From JBGSPQ01 sp964346765 (GTDB lineage Bacteria; Patescibacteriota; Gracilibacteria; UBA1369), in assembly GCA_964346765.1 (NCBI GenBank), contig CAYFWB010000001.1, forward strand, positions 186,001-250,000: a DNA stretch of 64,000 bases, written 5' to 3'. Of the stretch, positions 62,179 through 64,000 are shown one piece after another. The number at the start of each line of letters is the position of its first letter. Positions within the stretch are counted from its first letter, which is position 1. The translations under genes were made by a program, and so were the position numbers. The notes beneath the pieces were generated by a model that saw only the letters and a program-made list of their open reading frames with translations, did no database searches and had not been told where the DNA came from.

Positions 62179-63693
62179 TTATTGATTTAACGTGTCTGCT
62201 TTTAGGCTAGAATAATCCATTTCTTTCATTTTGCCAATAATATTGTTATACTTGTCGGCGGCCACTTCACTGATGGAATTGCCGTTACCGATATTGTAGG
62301 CCTGGTTGTAATAATTCAGAGCTCCTTTGGGATCACCCTTTTGTTCAAGAAGTAAGCCGTAGTTTAAATAAACCGCGTCCAGGTTCGGGTCTATAGAATG
62401 TGCCTTTTCTAATAGAGTTTTGGCGTCATCAAGACGGTTAATCGATATTGAAGCCCAGCCCAGCAAGTTATAGCTCATGGCTTCGCCGGGATGCGCTGAG
62501 ACGGTTTTATTAGCCAATGCCACCGCTTTTTCCGGTTTTTTTAGTTTGTCTATGTAAATCCAAATAGGTTTTACATAGTAATAAACATCTTGATCATTGA
62601 GGCTGACGACTTCTTCAAAATTTTCGGCGGATTTTTCGTAATTTTGTAGTTTAAGGTATATTTCCGCCAATTTTTGATTAACCTGAATTACAGGTTCGTA
62701 ACCGTTTTTCTTGGCAAGTTCAAGATATGCCACGGCCTTTTCCGGGTTATTCAGACCGTAATATCCAACGCCCAAAAAGAAAGATGTCTGAGGCCTTACA
62801 GGATCCAGTTTGCGCGCCTCTTCAAACGCGTCCACCGCGTCTTGATATTTTTCTTGATTGAGGTAAGCGTAGCCGAGTATGATCCAGGCGTCACGGTAGT
62901 TTTTTTTCTCTTTTAGAACATCAAAAAGCAGCGGAATGGCAAGATTATATTCACCGGCGTTTACATAGGCTTTGGCAAGAAGCGTGTGTAGGTGAATGTT
63001 CATACCTCCTTGATTTGAATTGAATTCATCATACGCGGAAATGAGATTTTGGGCGTAGGTTGAAATCTCAGGATCGGTTCCGATGTTGACGACTTCATAA
63101 AAAAGATTTTTAGCTTTTTCATGGTTGGAAAAATATGCTGTTAAAAGAGCCTGATAGTATTTAGACAATTGATTATGTATGTGAATCGAATCAAAAATTT
63201 TTTTGGCTTCCTCGAATTTTCTTTCCGCGATTAATGATCTGCCCAAGTAAGTATTTGCGTTTAAATTATCCGGATTGATTTGTAAAGCTTGTTCAAAGTT
63301 GATTTTGGCTTTTATGTAATCGTCGTCTTCAAAATGAATTATCCCGATTCGGATCAGAGGAGAGGGGTTTGCGGGACTGACTTCTAAAGCTGATTCATAT
63401 TCTGCGATGGCGAGTGAGTGATATCCCCGATCATATAATGCTTTGGCCCGATTCATATATTCGCTGTAGCTTTTTGACCGCGCAACTTTTTCATCTTCGG
63501 TCAGGCTTTCTTTTTCCGCCGCCAAAAATTCGGGCAGTTGATCGGGGTCAGTTTGTTCCGGGGTTATTTCTTCTTCTCTTTCTTCGATAAAAGGACCGCC
63601 GGGATTAAAAGGGAAAATATCGAATGAATATAGCGCCAGTCCTATGAAAAGGACTATCATAAAACCTATTAATGTATTGAGTATCTGTTTCAT
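62179..63693 (-). CDS. Membrane-anchored TPR-repeat protein
   Basis: One N-terminal helix (about 7-26) is followed by an acidic linker and a long array of about ten TPR units. Clear examples are SLAIAEYESALEVSPANPS, AKINFEQALQINPDNLNA, DAVDAFEEARKLDPVRP and AKTLLEKAHSIDPNLDA. It is 504 residues. TPR arrays of this kind act as protein-docking scaffolds on the outer face of the membrane. Placement next to pilD suggests a role in pilus or envelope assembly, but there is no direct evidence. Confidence 0.88.
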   Translation of the reverse strand: MKQILNTLIGFMIVLFIGLALYSFDIFPFNPGGPFIEEREEEITPEQTDPDQLPEFLAAEKESLTEDEKVARSKSYSEYMNRAKALYDRGYHSLAIAEYESALEVSPANPSPLIRIGIIHFEDDDYIKAKINFEQALQINPDNLNANTYLGRSLIAERKFEEAKKIFDSIHIHNQLSKYYQALLTAYFSNHEKAKNLFYEVVNIGTDPEISTYAQNLISAYDEFNSNQGGMNIHLHTLLAKAYVNAGEYNLAIPLLFDVLKEKKNYRDAWIILGYAYLNQEKYQDAVDAFEEARKLDPVRPQTSFFLGVGYYGLNNPEKAVAYLELAKKNGYEPVIQVNQKLAEIYLKLQNYEKSAENFEEVVSLNDQDVYYYVKPIWIYIDKLKKPEKAVALANKTVSAHPGEAMSYNLLGWASISINRLDDAKTLLEKAHSIDPNLDAVYLNYGLLLEQKGDPKGALNYYNQAYNIGNGNSISEVAADKYNNIIGKMKEMDYSSLKADTLNQ

Positions 63694-63700
63694 TGATTAT

Positions 63701-64000
63701 TTATTCATGTGCGCACACTTTCTCTGTGAATTGTACTACATTTGAGTGGCATATTGCCACAGCTAGTGCGTCGGCGGCGTCGTCGGGGCGGGGGATTTTA
63801 CGCATCTCCAGAATTATTTGTACCATTCTTTGAATTTGTTTTTTGTCCGCTCTGCCGTATCCGCTGATCGCTTCTTTGATCTGCATGGGTTTGTATTCAT
63901 ATATTTGATAACCCCGCTCTGCCAGTTTTTGCATTATTGCTCCGCGGGCGTGGGCCACTGTCATGGCTGTTTTAACATTTTTGCTGAAGAATAATTCTTC
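63701..64000 (-). CDS. ruvC: Holliday junction endonuclease RuvC (5' end outside window)
   Basis: Only the C-terminal 99 residues are visible; the frame runs off the window edge. The segment begins EELFFSKNVKTAMTVAHARG, matching the conserved RuvC stretch, and continues with the Lys-rich GYGRADKKQIQRMV and the C-terminal catalytic Asp pair in RPDDAADALAVAICH. RuvC resolves Holliday junctions together with RuvAB. It lies 7 nt upstream of the TPR gene. Confidence 0.93.
   Translation of the reverse strand, partial: EELFFSKNVKTAMTVAHARGAIMQKLAERGYQIYEYKPMQIKEAISGYGRADKKQIQRMVQIILEMRKIPRPDDAADALAVAICHSNVVQFTEKVCAHE

Overview
The window reads as a piece of a small-genome bacterium of the Candidate Phyla Radiation (Patescibacteria); a Peregrinibacteria-like lineage is a reasonable guess but is not proven here. 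The basis is the mixture seen: compact head-to-tail gene strings with 1-10 nt gaps, very large lineage-specific surface proteins, some archaeal-looking versions of core enzymes (short triosephosphate isomerase, stand-alone FAD-synthase-type nucleotidyltransferase, TrmB regulator), and start codons almost never preceded by a Shine-Dalgarno motif. The standard stop set is used; TGA is a real stop (gatC, truB, wecA). No rRNA, CRISPR array, prophage or integron is visible. The only mobile element is a REP-associated tyrosine transposase with its hairpins. No gene-free stretch exceeds about 220 bases.

Layout. 1-6000: the end of a FecR/Ig-repeat surface protein, MltG, YbaB, ribosomal protein L25 (CTC type), a small unknown protein and a membrane pyrophosphatase with the K+-independent signature. 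6100-13800: a YIP1-like membrane protein, a membrane protein with a long disordered charged tail, a RelA/SpoT protein whose hydrolase half is degenerate, then a leftward operon (small membrane protein, FAD-synthase-like nucleotidyltransferase, FtsX, RecO). 13860-20400: GatC-GatA, a secreted beta-helix/SLH protein, a TrmB-family regulator with an acidic tail, and HolA. 20385-20930: the RAYT element. 20938-32706: a leftward four-gene unit under one near-consensus promoter that encodes proteins of 192, 1923, 62 and 1726 residues with no recognisable function. 32760-38350: TpiA, HPF, an O-antigen-ligase-like protein, riboflavin kinase, a short MurE-like ligase and TruB, ending in a tandem 48-nt hairpin repeat. 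38356-44327: WecA/TagO-type transferase, then the macromolecular synthesis group dnaG-rpoD-greA plus a PEGA protein.

44329-51975 is leftward: a membrane protein, a divergent Lgt, a protein with two GspF-N-like modules, PyrG, TrpS, PriA and a DUF1858 protein. 52063-54743 holds a helical-repeat protein with a consensus promoter, an unknown small protein and an ABC-2 exporter. A tRNA-Arg(TCG) follows at 54821-54895. 54962-64000 is one leftward string: ruvC (cut by the window edge), a TPR protein, prepilin peptidase, GpmI, ManC, a cupin and a SecD-SecF fusion carrying a parvulin-type insertion.

Taken together, many genes serve the cell surface: protein export and folding (SecDF with PPIase, PilD, Lgt), polyprenyl-linked glycans (WecA, ManC plus cupin, ligase), peptidoglycan (MltG, MurE-like, FtsX), an S-layer-type protein and the giant proteins. 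The remainder is replication, transcription and translation housekeeping. The best candidates for something new are the parvulin-loaded SecDF, the giant-protein operon and the two hairpin families that have each invaded a gene's stop codon.
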